Positions 17,124 to 26,526 of a DNA stretch of 64,000 nucleotides are shown in pieces; within the stretch, counting starts at the first letter, position 1; every line of letters begins with the position of its first letter. The DNA comes from Microbulbifer taiwanensis (GTDB taxonomy: Bacteria; Pseudomonadota; Gammaproteobacteria; Pseudomonadales; Cellvibrionaceae): assembly GCF_014904815.1 (NCBI RefSeq), contig NZ_JACZFR010000032.1, positions 62,001-126,000 of the forward strand, in the 5' to 3' direction. The position numbers and the translations under genes were made by a program. The notes under the pieces are model-generated. The model saw nothing but the letters and a program-made list of their open reading frames with translations. It did not search any database and was not told where the DNA came from.

Positions 17124-17591
17124 TCAACTTCCCGAGTTTTTCGACACCATCCAGTAGGTAACGCCGAGCGCGAGGACAATCGCGGCAAACCCAAAGATAA
17201 ACATGGGTCCGGTTTTATCCGTATCCAGTACGATAATTTTCCGCGCCATTGCCATCAGCGCTGTTGCAATCACCAGCTGTATGGGAATGACATTGGTACC
17301 CAGATAAAGCCTTATATTGATGAATATTTCGACAGCAATGAGTACCACCAAAAAAGAGCCGAAGATATCCAGGATATCCCTGGAGTCCAGTATCCAGACT
17401 GGCGGAAAATTGAGCCTCTGGTACAGGACAAACATTACATAGACAGCCCCCCACACGATGACCAATGCCATAAGAACCGCCAGGAAGCGCACGGCAACTC
17501 GAATGATGCGGTGGAGATACCGAATCAGCCTGTCTTCGTGCTCCGTTGGCAGTTCTTCGTGTACTATCGTGCGGCGCCCGTTGCTTTTCAT
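17124..17591 (-). CDS. PsiE-family membrane protein
   Basis: A 155-residue inner-membrane protein with four hydrophobic segments (FLAVLMALVIVWGAVYVMFVL, IFGSFLVVLIAVEIFINI, IQLVIATALMAMARKIIV, MFIFGFAAIVLALGVTYWMV). The IR.YLG...IP.QLVI..A..A.ARK.I.LD pattern is the PsiE (phosphate-starvation-inducible E) signature. The function is unknown. E. coli psiE responds to phosphate starvation and cAMP-CRP; I could not identify a pho box here. It is a single gene on the minus strand. Confidence 0.88.
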   Translation of the reverse strand: MKSNGRRTIVHEELPTEHEDRLIRYLHRIIRVAVRFLAVLMALVIVWGAVYVMFVLYQRLNFPPVWILDSRDILDIFGSFLVVLIAVEIFINIRLYLGTNVIPIQLVIATALMAMARKIIVLDTDKTGPMFIFGFAAIVLALGVTYWMVSKNSGS

Positions 17592-17679
17592 TTCCGCGGC
17601 TTCCCATGCGTGTGTGCAATGAGTTATAGCTCAAGGATCACGAATTCCACCAGCCGGGAAACCGCCGACATTCAGGCAA

Positions 17680-18042
17680 TTACAGCTCCAGGAAGAGATC
17701 GAAGCCGCCCCAGATCATGCGTTTGCCATCGAAGGGCAGCCTTTTCGGGTCCATCATATGGGCGAGACGCGGATCCTTCATGACCTTCTCATTGATTTCA
17801 TCCCGCTGTTCACGAGACTGATAGACAATCCAGGAAAAAATCACCGTTTCACCTTCCTCCAGCTTTACGCTCTGTGGAAAGGAAGTCACCTCTCCCGGCT
17901 TCACGTCTTCCGCCACGCACTCCACGTACTGCAGGGCGCCGTACTCTTTCCACACTTCGCCGGCCTCCTTGGCCATCTTGCGGTAGGCCTCCAGGTTTTT
18001 CTTTGGTACCGGCAGTACAAATCCGTCTACATAACGTGCCAT
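17680..18042 (-). CDS. DUF1428 domain protein
   Basis: A 120-residue protein with the DUF1428 pattern MARYVDGFVLPVPKKNLEAY..MA..AG.VW.EYGAL.Y.EC..., ending FDGKRMIWGGFD. The fold is an alpha-beta dimeric barrel. AGGGAG lies about eight bases before the ATG at 18042, so I use that start rather than a TTG six bases earlier. It lies 24 bases after the YciI-like gene and is probably co-transcribed with it. No activity is known for the family. Confidence 0.92.
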   Translation of the reverse strand: MARYVDGFVLPVPKKNLEAYRKMAKEAGEVWKEYGALQYVECVAEDVKPGEVTSFPQSVKLEEGETVIFSWIVYQSREQRDEINEKVMKDPRLAHMMDPKRLPFDGKRMIWGGFDLFLEL

Positions 18043-18066
18043 CGTCAATACTCCCTCGCTGGAATG

Positions 18067-18471
18067 TCAGGATTGCATTGCCTTGAACTCGGCGGCAGCT
18101 TCCTGGACATCTTCCGGAAAGTCCTCGAATTCCTGCACCTGGCGCAACTCAATCACCTCATTGTCAGATGCCGGGCAGCGCTTGGCCCACTCGACGGCTT
18201 CCTCCTTGGATGCCACATTGATCATCCAGAAGCCACCCAGCACCTCCTTGGTTTCAACATGGGGACCATCGGTCACCGAGGGCGTGCCGCCACTGAAAGA
18301 GACGCGTGCACCCATGGAGAGCGGGTGCAGCCCCTCGAGACTGATCAGCACTCCGGCCTCCTGCAGCTCGGCGTTGTACTTCATCATCGCCTCCACCGCG
18401 GCCACATCGGGCACGGTGCCAGGCTCTGCTTTCTCATAGCCCTTGGGGATCATCAACATCATAAAACGCAT
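18067..18471 (-). CDS. YciI-like (DGPF domain) protein
   Basis: A 134-residue YCII/DGPF-type protein: MRFMMLMIPKGYEKAEPG at the N-terminus, an internal AGVL.SLEGLHPLS, then the DGPHVETKEVLGGFW block that names the family. AGGAG precedes the ATG at 18471 at good spacing; the frame is open further upstream but without family sequence. Relatives often sit beside sigma-70 or DUF1428 genes. The activity is unknown. It is upstream of, and probably in an operon with, the DUF1428 gene. Confidence 0.9.
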   Translation of the reverse strand: MRFMMLMIPKGYEKAEPGTVPDVAAVEAMMKYNAELQEAGVLISLEGLHPLSMGARVSFSGGTPSVTDGPHVETKEVLGGFWMINVASKEEAVEWAKRCPASDNEVIELRQVQEFEDFPEDVQEAAAEFKAMQS

Positions 18472-18748
18472 TTCGGCTCTCCTATTAGCGATTATCAAAG
18501 CACAGCATTCAGCAATCTGACCGTAATCGGTCGCTCCATACAATAGTCGAGCACCGCGACCGGGTTTCGACACGGTCGGCACAATTTTATTGTCGTGATA
18601 ATTTTGACGCCTGCCGGGTCGCATCCGGCGACGACAAGGAGGCCGTGGACTGAGCCGTGTCTATACTCACCCTCGCAGCTGGCACACTCGTCCATATCGC
18701 CAGTTCCTGGAAACTGAAGCTGCTCACGCTTTCGCAACGGGATTTACC

Positions 18749-19720
18749 ATGGCTCCGGAACTCGTCTCCCTACTCAACAGCTATTCGGTCCCCGCCGGCA
18801 TCTGCAACAACCTGGGAAACTGGATCGCGCTCAACAGCAAGCTGCAGCGACTGCTGGCCGAACCCTTTCACGACAAGCTGTCGGGCTACCTTTCCGATGG
18901 TAATACGTGGCAGCAAGTCCAGAATGCGATCGGCAGCAATCGCCAGGCCATCCTGACAGACACCCGCTTCAGGGCACCGCTGGCGGATAGGTTTGCCCAG
19001 GCCACGCGGATTGATATTCTCGGTATAGACGGCACCAACTATCTGATCGAGTTTTTTTGCCGCAGTGAGCAGGCACAGTTACAGCTGCGAGAAAAAGAGT
19101 GGGACAGTCACCGCGCCCTTGACCGAATACCGCAATCGCTTCGGGCGGCGGAGGAGCCCCGAGTAGACCCCCTGACCGGCCTGCCCGATGTGCTCGCATT
19201 CGAGCACCAGCTCAATCACCACTGGAACCTGGCACTGTGCCAGCGCAGATCCCTGACACTGCTTCTGGTCGAGATCGCGCTTGCCCGGGCTCAGGCAGAC
19301 GCACTTGCGCGCGCGCGGAGCAACACTATCCTGCAGCGTATCGCTATTTGCCTACAGCAGAATCTCGGCCGCTGGAATGACTTTGCGGCGCGGACCGGCG
19401 ATAGATCCTTTGCAATTTTACTGCCGGGAACGGATAGGAGAGGCGCCATCGCCATGGCCGAGCGATTGCTCGAGGCTGTATCGTCCCTGGAGGTGGACAG
19501 GGCTACCACGGCAGCCTGCAAACGCTTTGCTGTCGCCATCGGTAGCCACAGTTTCCAGCCAACCCCGGCGACGAGTGCGAAGGCGCTTCTCGAGTGTGCA
19601 GAAAGTGCCCTGCGCCGCGCACGAGATGCCAGAACCAACTGCGCCTTTGCCTACTCCCAAATTGCGACGAAGATCAAGCCGGCACGGAATAAAGTCCTTA
19701 GCGCAGATCCAGCATCATAA
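18749..19720 (+). CDS. GGDEF-domain protein with degenerate active site
   Basis: A 323-residue cytoplasmic protein. Residues 1-135 are a PAS-like sensor region; residues 138-305 are a GGDEF domain beginning with DPLTGLPDVLAFE. The catalytic motif is replaced: where GG(D/E)EF should stand, residues 216-220 read TGDRS inside AARTGDRSFAILLPG. It therefore probably makes no c-di-GMP and may bind a ligand or partner instead. GGGATTTACC precedes the ATG. It is the last well-conserved gene before the AT-rich accessory stretch. Confidence 0.85.
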   Translation: MAPELVSLLNSYSVPAGICNNLGNWIALNSKLQRLLAEPFHDKLSGYLSDGNTWQQVQNAIGSNRQAILTDTRFRAPLADRFAQATRIDILGIDGTNYLIEFFCRSEQAQLQLREKEWDSHRALDRIPQSLRAAEEPRVDPLTGLPDVLAFEHQLNHHWNLALCQRRSLTLLLVEIALARAQADALARARSNTILQRIAICLQQNLGRWNDFAARTGDRSFAILLPGTDRRGAIAMAERLLEAVSSLEVDRATTAACKRFAVAIGSHSFQPTPATSAKALLECAESALRRARDARTNCAFAYSQIATKIKPARNKVLSADPAS

Positions 19721-20244
19721 GCTGCGCGCCAAATCCATACAAATATACGAGCGGCAGAGCAGTTGCACGGTGATATACTCTTTATTGCACATTGAATCCA
19801 CCAACTGCCAGTAATTCATCTCACAACTACACGACATCTTATGGCAAAACAAACTACAATCTGGCAAGAAGGAACCTAAAAATAAAAGTAGATTTTTGCT
19901 AAAATTATTCCAGATGGCAAAAACTCCGACAAAAAAACTGTGAAAAATTGTTGAATTGCCACAAATTAGTAACTAATAGAGATAAATCATGCTTCCGATA
20001 TTATTGTTTTCGATTGTATCAATCTACAGTCTGTTTGTGTACGCAAAAGACAAGCAACAAACCCATAAAATTCTTGCCAAACTAGCTCTGAACCTCGGCG
20101 GCTGTGCCTCATATCGCCTTCCAGCCCGTTACCTTTCAGGTATGCCTGCCGGTCGTGATTGCGCACTGGCTTCCCCTACCCGAGCAAACCGGAACCTTTG
20201 ATTTTTGGAAACCCCTTAACTCAAAAGATCTCAATGAGGACAAC
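19721..20244. other. Gene-poor AT-rich gap
   Basis: About 520 bases with a marked drop in GC content. A 70-codon frame at 19989 has one hydrophobic start but no family likeness, and I do not call it. The gap marks the change from core-like to accessory sequence. Confidence 0.5.
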
Positions 20245-20502
20245 ATGAATAAAACGCTAGCAATGACATTTCTATGTACCACCTTATCAACGACCGCAAT
20301 TGCCAACAGTTATAACGACCTAACCATCCATCAACATACTGATCGATCAACCATCGGACCGAAAACTTTAATCGAGCTTCAGAATGCAGGATCGCAATGG
20401 GTTCAAACTCCTCTCCAGGCCGGAGCAAAGCCTAACTTTGATCTGGAAGAGGTGGACGTCCACCTGCCGCCGCCCGAGGATGACAAACAAAAAATCGCTT
20501 AA
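20245..20502 (+). CDS. Small secreted protein, possibly cut by the IS element
   Basis: An 85-residue product with a plausible signal peptide (MNKTLAMTFLCTTLSTTAIA) and a polar, acidic mature part ending in PPPEDDKQKIA. GAGGA lies seven bases before the ATG. Its TAA stop directly abuts the terminal inverted repeat of the IS1380-like element at 20503, so the original C-terminus may have been lost. I do not recognise the family. Confidence 0.5.
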   Translation: MNKTLAMTFLCTTLSTTAIANSYNDLTIHQHTDRSTIGPKTLIELQNAGSQWVQTPLQAGAKPNFDLEEVDVHLPPPEDDKQKIA

Positions 20503-22000
20503 CCCGGATTTTGCACGGCCCCAAATACAAGAACGGCGGAAAGCCTTATCATCACTGGTGTCTAAATCAGTCCGATAAGAAACTCCGCCGTGACAGAATG
20601 CTACCAACCTGAACTCCGCTTTTCATCCCTTTCCCGTCGTAGAATCACCGCAGATTTCACTGGCGGTGATCTGACCTCCAATGCCGGCCTCCTGCTCTTG
20701 CGAGAGTGGGACCAGAAGCTCGGACTATCCCGCTCTGTGGCCGAGGTTGTGAATGACCCGCGTCGCCAGGTCTGTGTCGAGCATGGTACCGAGCAGCTGG
20801 TACGGCAGCGATTGCTGGCCATCGCCGCCGGCTACGAAGACCTGAACGATCACGATCAACTGCGCTTCGATACCGCGCTCCAGGCCGGCTGCCAGCGTTT
20901 GGGGCCTTTGGCCAGTACCGCCAAACTGTGCCGCTTAGAACAACAGTAGGACCGCGCTGTCGCCGCAGGCTTACACAAGGTGCTCTTCGACCAGTTCGTA
21001 GCCTGCCATAAGAAGCCACCCAAGCGGCTGATCCTGGACTTCGATGCCATAGACATCCCAGTGCACGGGGAGCAAGAGTAGCGCTTCTTCCACGGCTATT
21101 ACGACCGCTACTGCCTCCTGTCACTCTACGTCTTCTGCGGTCGGCCCTGCTGGTGAGCTACCTGCGCCACTGCCGGCAGGATGCCGCCAAGCACAGCTTG
21201 GCCATTCTCGCCCTACTGGTCAAAGCGCTGCGCCAGCAATGGCCCAAGGTAGAGATTATCTTCCGCGGAGACAGCGGCTTCTGTCGTCATCGTATGCTGG
21301 ATTGGTACAGGCGCAATGACGTGAAGTACATCGTCGGTATTGCTCGCAACAAGCGGCTGGAACGCAAGCTGAGCGGCTGCCTTGAGCTGGCCAGGCGCTG
21401 GTCCAACAATGGGGCTTTCAAGTTCAGCCTGTTCAGGAGTTTCCAGTATGCCGCCGGCACCTGGAAATATAAGCAGCGGGTTATCGACAAGGCGGAATAT
21501 ACCCGTGGCGGGCCCAACCCTCGCTTCATCACCACCAATCTGGAAGGGGATAGCGAAGAACCCTGCCGGAATCTCTACTGTGCCCGCGGCGATATGGAGA
21601 ACCGCATCAAGGACCAGCAGATAGACCTGTTTTCCGACCGCACCTCCTGCCACCGCTGGTGGCCGAGCCAATGGAGGCTACTGCTCTCGGCGCTGGCCTG
21701 GGTGCTGTATGAATGTCTGCGCAAACAGCTGCAAGACACCCAGTTGGCCAAAGCCTCGGCAGCCACTTTGCGCAACCGATTGATCAAAGTAGGCGCCGTG
21801 GCGCTCAAGAATATGCGCCGTGTTCGCTACCTGCTACCGACATCGTTCCCCGACAGAGAAATCTTCTGCAAGCTGGCAGTACGCCTGGTACCCACGTAGA
21901 GCAGTGGGGTGCTGTTCCCGGCAAAAAAACAGCAGTCCCACCCCACTCGACCGGGCAGCATGAAATACTGCGGTGTCAAACTGGCGATGCAAAATCCGGG
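20503..22000 (+). mobile_element. Decayed IS1380-family insertion sequence
   Basis: Perfect 13-bp terminal inverted repeats (CCCGGATTTTGCA at 20503-20515 and its complement at 21988-22000) enclose a single transposase gene, as in IS1380 elements of about 1.5-1.7 kb. The transposase carries two in-frame stops and a frameshift, so the copy is dead. The bases flanking the two ends (..CTTAA and CTAGG..) do not form an obvious target duplication. Confidence 0.85.
20590..21899 (+). pseudogene. IS1380-family transposase, inactivated
   Basis: The frame starts at a GTG (MTECYQPELRFSSLSRRR...ADFTGGDLTSNAGLLLLREWDQ), typical of IS1380 DDE transposases. It is broken by TAG at 20947-20949, by TAG at 21079-21081, and by a one-base loss in the C-run near 21145, after which the reading continues in another frame (VSYLRHCRQDAAKH...) to 21899. 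The acidic catalytic positions are still readable: DFDAIDIPVHG, FRGDSGFC and DMENRIKD. At least three lesions mean it cannot make transposase without suppression. Confidence 0.9.
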
Positions 22001-22414
22001 CTAGGGCCCCAATCCACTATCAGCCCAACTCTTATGCAGAATTCTAATTGTTAGCCATTGTAGTTTATTATCGTTAGAAACAGAGTAATCAGGGGCATTA
22101 AGGTAGCCAATCTCGAAGCAACCACCGGCGACTCCAAGCTCTTCTGGAGTTTCCGAATATATCCAATAGAGGGTAGTTCCACAGTTGGCACAGAAATATC
22201 TCCGTTGCGAACCCTTTGAGTGCTTTGACTCAAACCCATAGACACTAGACGCCCCCAAAATCTCCTTAACCTGAGCTAAGTCGAAATAGGCAGACGCACC
22301 GAAAGCGCTACCCGTTCTGCGACGACAGTTATAACAGTGACATACACCAAAACGTTTCGGGCTCCCCAAGACCTCGATAGCCAACTCCCCGCAACAGCAT
22401 TGTGCCCTTGCCAT
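22001..22414 (-). CDS. GFA/CENP-V family zinc protein
   Basis: A 137-residue protein with the GFA fold: zinc-binding cysteines in QCCCGE, VCHCYNCRRRTGSAFG and FCANCGTTLYW. The family is named after glutathione-dependent formaldehyde-activating enzyme, but most members have unknown substrates. The C-terminal stop (complement of CTA at 22001-22003) sits directly at the end of the IS element, so the last residues (SGLGP) could derive from the insertion junction. It is otherwise full length. Confidence 0.88.
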   Translation of the reverse strand: MARAQCCCGELAIEVLGSPKRFGVCHCYNCRRRTGSAFGASAYFDLAQVKEILGASSVYGFESKHSKGSQRRYFCANCGTTLYWIYSETPEELGVAGGCFEIGYLNAPDYSVSNDNKLQWLTIRILHKSWADSGLGP

Positions 22415-22612
22415 ATCTACCTCACAAAAAAATAATCAGATATACGCTGAACCATCTCCGGCACTAAGTTCCTCCAGAGTGTTTTCGGCAATACGGAAGA
22501 AACCTAAAACCTGCTTAATAAAAATAATCCTTTGACGAGAGACACAGGCTCCAGTTCACTTTAAATCGAATACGATTTGAATGCCGAAGAAACAGGTACT
22601 AACTCGAAGCCG

Positions 22613-22987
22613 TTATCGTATAAAAACGGAGTTTAGGCTCACCCTTATATCAGTGCACTCATATGAATCATCCCACTTGAACCTGAGATAGCTGTTCGCA
22701 TTAATAGCGGCTATACGCTTTAACCGTTCAGAGCTACCGGTAATACACCTGGCTTCATTGCCATCAGCGTCTACAGCAAGACAGAACGCTTTAGAGCCGG
22801 ACTCATCTTCGTACAATTCGCAACCAATGGACTGGGCATCGTCCTAACTATGCCGTGCGGCACTCAGAGCGCCGATGGCACTATTGGCACTGAAATCGAT
22901 GACCACCTCCTTATCGGAAGTCTCCCCAGCCAGTGCAACGGCCGATACGGCCATGGCAGCAATGAGCATCGAAATATTTTTAATCAT
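22613..22987 (-). pseudogene. Small secreted protein gene with an in-frame stop
   Basis: Read from the ATG at 22987, the frame gives a signal peptide (MIKNISMLIAAMAVSAVALA) and a mature chain closely resembling the intact 125-residue protein at 49749-50126: EVVIDFSANSAIGALSAARHS then SIGCELY..., with conserved Cys and the ECTDIRVSLNS end. Codon 48 is TAG (22844-22846) where the paralogue has CAG (Gln). The rest of the frame is intact to 22613. This is a recent nonsense mutation, or possibly readthrough. Confidence 0.75.
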
Positions 22988-23344
22988 AGAACCGCCTAAG
23001 TTTTTGTTGGAAACAAACAATACTCTCGTTTCAACATCGATAGAGCCAGTAGTCTATAGTTCTACTCACCCAACAGACGGCGCGAAATAGGTCACAAACA
23101 GGTGATTTTGGACATGACCTTTCAGTACTCGGCCGGATACTGCTCATGTATAAAATCGCAAACCGGTAAAACCTGAGCAGTAGAAGGCACTCATGATCAA
23201 GAAATTGCATAATACCGGCGAGACGGGAAACAGGCGGCATTTCGACCCAAATGACCCGGATCATTTGATTGCCGGGCTGTTACCCTGCGCTAACTCCCTA
23301 AACTCTCCGCAAACAGCAGAAACAATAGTTCAAGAGGATTATCC
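22988..23344. other. Intergenic, no gene seen
   Basis: This stretch contains the upstream region of the secreted pseudogene and of the alpha/beta hydrolase gene. Short frames here lack ribosome sites or family likeness. Nothing else is seen. Confidence 0.4.
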
Positions 23345-24295
23345 ATGCCCCCCCTATCCCACAGCGTCGATTGCTCCGGCTGCTCTCTTGCAGTATCTGA
23401 ATATCCAGCCCAGGGCAGAGCGAAAGGCGTAGTGGTTGCCGGGCACGCGATGATGGCTAACCGCCGCACACTCGACCGCCCCAGAGGAAGAGGCCTCGCC
23501 AGCACCCTAGCCGAGGCAGGGTTACACGTATACACATTTGACCTACGCGGTCACGGACAAAGCAGCACCGCAGGAAACAGCCATTGGAATTACGACGAAA
23601 TTGTCCGCGGTGACATTCCTGCAGTGGTCGACTGGGTCCGCGCCAGGCACCCGGCTTTACGCCTCGGATTACTTGGCCACAGCCTCACCGGCCACGCCTC
23701 CCTGTTCTGGCTAGGACTGACACCCCGGGCCCCGGTAGATGCACTGGTTCTCTACGCAACCAACCTGTGGTTGCCGCAGTTCGAACCTACTAACTGGGTT
23801 TGGTTCCGCAGACGCGCCGTGCTGTTTATATGGGAACTTCTCTGCAAGCCCTTGGGTTACTTCCCCGCTCGCCGCCTGCGTGTGGGCTCGGAGGACGTTC
23901 CGTTATCCTTCGTTGCTGATCTTCGTCGATGGGCGAGAACCGGTAGCTGCATATGCGCCACAGATGGAGTGGACTACCTGTCATTACGAGATAATGTACG
24001 GCAACCTGTATTGGCGATTACTGGTGAGAAAGATCGCTTTCTGTGCCCACTCGAATACTGCCAACAATTTCTAGCACCGGTCCCAGATCACCGTATCTAT
24101 TGCGCCCCGAATGCAAACCACATGACAGTCGTAACCAGAGAGCTATCCCGCCCCGCATGGGAACACACCGCACAATGGCTCGTTGAGCAGCTAGACAGAC
24201 CTCTCTCGCGCCAAATGGAAGAGTCAGTAACCTCTAAAAATCAACAGTGGCGTCGAGATAAGAAGAAAACCGCAGACGACTTTCAAACACAATGA
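23345..24295 (+). CDS. Alpha/beta hydrolase (lysophospholipase-like)
   Basis: A 316-residue alpha/beta hydrolase. VVVAGHAMM is the oxyanion-side strand, TFDLRGHGQSS is typical of Hydrolase_4/lysophospholipase-like members, the nucleophile elbow is LGHSLTG, the acid is in TGEKDRFLCP and the His is in NANHMTVVT. AGAGG lies seven bases before the ATG. No signal peptide. It is followed 425 bases later by a similar hydrolase in the same direction. The substrate is unknown; an ester or lipid is likely. Confidence 0.85.
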   Translation: MPPLSHSVDCSGCSLAVSEYPAQGRAKGVVVAGHAMMANRRTLDRPRGRGLASTLAEAGLHVYTFDLRGHGQSSTAGNSHWNYDEIVRGDIPAVVDWVRARHPALRLGLLGHSLTGHASLFWLGLTPRAPVDALVLYATNLWLPQFEPTNWVWFRRRAVLFIWELLCKPLGYFPARRLRVGSEDVPLSFVADLRRWARTGSCICATDGVDYLSLRDNVRQPVLAITGEKDRFLCPLEYCQQFLAPVPDHRIYCAPNANHMTVVTRELSRPAWEHTAQWLVEQLDRPLSRQMEESVTSKNQQWRRDKKKTADDFQTQ

Positions 24296-24720
24296 GCACC
24301 CACAAATAGAGTACACACGCTGAAATAATATCAGGAAATTGGCGCACCTCTCAATGATTTACGCAACCGCACCAGATGCAGTATGCAATGAACACGTGGA
24401 CCAGGAAAAGTCTAGTCAAATTTCTGATACTACATGATGCAATAATATAGTTACTCTCTACTCACTTACACTTTAAGAATTTGAAAACTCAAACTTCATG
24501 ATAAAACCTTAATTAAATAAAATAATTCCGCATAAAACCGCTGAACAAACATTGAAAATTAAATTCACTTCTGATATAGGTGAAACTTAGATATCGCAAA
24601 GCAAGTAAGGCCCCCGCTGGTTAAGAACAGAAGCCTTGTGAAACCGCCCTAGAACGGAAGGTTCCGATTGCTTGCAATACAGCCGACACGAACCCACTTC
24701 ACAATCTCGGAGGCGAAACT
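24296..24720. other. AT-rich intergenic region
   Basis: A 425-base AT-rich spacer between two alpha/beta hydrolase genes. I see no gene. It probably holds the promoter of the second hydrolase. Confidence 0.4.
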
Positions 24721-25623
24721 TTGACCCAGGAAACACAGTCGATCGATCACTTCATTTCAGCCGGCGGCGGGCACCAACTCATGGTTCAGGAGTTGGTGCC
24801 CGCACGAGGCACGGAAAATGGCGCTGCCGTGCTTTGCTTACACGGGATTTTCTCCGACAGCCGCTTTTTCTACAACAGCGTCCAGCAGGGAGCCGGCCGC
24901 TACCTGTTAGACCAGGGTTACAGAGTGCTACTAGGAAATCTGCGCGGGCACGGGCGCAGCCGTTGGCCAAACGGAGAGGCTCGATGCTGGGACTGGAGCT
25001 TCGATACCTATGTCGATTCGGACGTGCCCGCGCTGATCCGCTTCGCATCCGAGCAACACAAGGGCCCGCTACTCATGCTCTGCCACAGTTTCGGCGGCTA
25101 TGCCGCACTGGCAGCATTAGGGTTGGATCCCAGTCTGCAGGCCGAGGTTTCCGGCGTCGCGGCTCTGGCGTCAGCCATCAATGACTACTCAGACGGCGGC
25201 CTTTCCAAGCGCATACAATTGCCACTCTCGGACCTGGTAGCGCATATCTTCGGAAGAATGCCTGCCAGGCGTCTCGGCCTAGGCCCTTCGGACGAACCGC
25301 CAGCGTTAATGCGGCAGCTCGCACTGTGGGCCGCCCGCGGCAGCTTCGCTAGCGTTGACGGTAGCCGCAATTACTGGAAACTCCTGCGAAACGTGAAACT
25401 CCCTGTCTATGCCGGCATCGGTGCAGCAGACCGCTTCCACGCCTCCCCTGCACGTGCGAAGAAGCTCGTAGAGCATTTAGGCAGTAAAGATATTACTTTC
25501 GAGACCTTCGGTAGAGCACAGGGCTTTGGACACGATTTTTCCCATTTCGATATAGCAGCAGGCAAACGCGCCCAAAGTGTCGTATTGCCCTGTGTGCATG
25601 CCTGGATGGAGAAGTATTACTAA
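24721..25623 (+). CDS. Alpha/beta hydrolase with TTG start
   Basis: A 300-residue alpha/beta hydrolase. LHGIFSDSRFFYN carries the HG oxyanion motif, NLRGHGRSRW the second strand, CHSFGG the nucleophile, AADRFHA the acid and GFGHDFSHFD the catalytic His. The start codon is TTG at 24721, supported by GGAGG six to seven bases upstream and by the lack of other starts with family sequence. It resembles the hydrolase at 23345 in length and motif order, so the two are probably distant paralogues. No signal peptide. Confidence 0.85.
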   Translation: MTQETQSIDHFISAGGGHQLMVQELVPARGTENGAAVLCLHGIFSDSRFFYNSVQQGAGRYLLDQGYRVLLGNLRGHGRSRWPNGEARCWDWSFDTYVDSDVPALIRFASEQHKGPLLMLCHSFGGYAALAALGLDPSLQAEVSGVAALASAINDYSDGGLSKRIQLPLSDLVAHIFGRMPARRLGLGPSDEPPALMRQLALWAARGSFASVDGSRNYWKLLRNVKLPVYAGIGAADRFHASPARAKKLVEHLGSKDITFETFGRAQGFGHDFSHFDIAAGKRAQSVVLPCVHAWMEKYY

Positions 25624-26526
25624 TAGTGGCACGGATAACAGCCTCACCCTCCAAAGCAATCACCCTCCCATTGCGCCGGCGTTAAGCCGGCACTCTCCGC
25701 CACTGCCATCGACAGCTTCCCCGGTATAAAATTATTAGTGAATCGGACCAATCAACCTGGCAGGGTTTTCGTATATCATCCCAAAATCACAGTAAACTTT
25801 CGTCGTGAAGTAAAGTAAATCCTATCCCCCGCCACAGGTTTTCCGGTTTTTTGACAGGTATGCGAGAGATCGCGAGATAGTAAATTACTGCCTGTTGTTC
25901 ATACCTTGACCCATTGTGTCGCCATCTCAGTCCACCGACCGGCACACCATTGAATGGCGGACGGGCCACTTCAAGCTAACCGCCCGCTTCAATCGCGATG
26001 GTACTCTAAGGAATGACCAGGGATCTGCGGGTAAACCAAACAGTGCAAATTCAGCCCGAATCACGATAGCCAAAATATTGAAGACACTGATTCCAGCTGG
26101 AATATCGACACTGCCGAGATAAAATTGAGCACAAGCCTTCTTGGAATATAATTGAACAAGGGTGCGGCGTAGAGAATTCTTCGCAGCCTGAAAAGCAAAT
26201 TTTTCTCAGAACTCCCCTATGGAACAACCACAGGGACAGCGGTCGTGGTAATAGCACTTACTTGACGCGGCGCTACAACCGGGGTCGCCCCGTGAATAAA
26301 AAGAAGGAATACCATCTGCAACAGCGGATGAAAATACTAGTTCATCACCTGGAACAAATTAAAGAATCAGTAATGGAGGATATGCGTCCGGCGAAACATC
26401 TGGGTGTCCACGCAGCCTCCCATCTGGCATATTAAACCCACCACGCCAGTTAAATATCTAGTAGCCTCGGCACGGCGATTATTACTTACATTTGGCTATA
26501 CACAGCCTAGTAGCTACGAGGCACTT
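25624..26526. other. Long intergenic region with decayed coding remnant
   Basis: About 900 bases without a supported gene. The part from about 25925 to 26400 is similar to the region before the second SGNH gene (about 28645-28990): both hold CGCTTCAATCGCGATG, a shared ATCTGCAACAGCG-type block and the same 60 bases before the gene. It looks like a duplicated, heavily mutated former coding stretch that I cannot identify. Confidence 0.45.

Noticed and set aside
19989..20201. 70-codon frame with a hydrophobic start
   Set aside because: One hydrophobic stretch but no family likeness, a weak ribosome site, and the rest of the product looks random.
25916..26122. 68-codon frame before the first SGNH gene
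   Set aside because: The diverged second copy of the same region has stops in this frame, so it is not under coding constraint.
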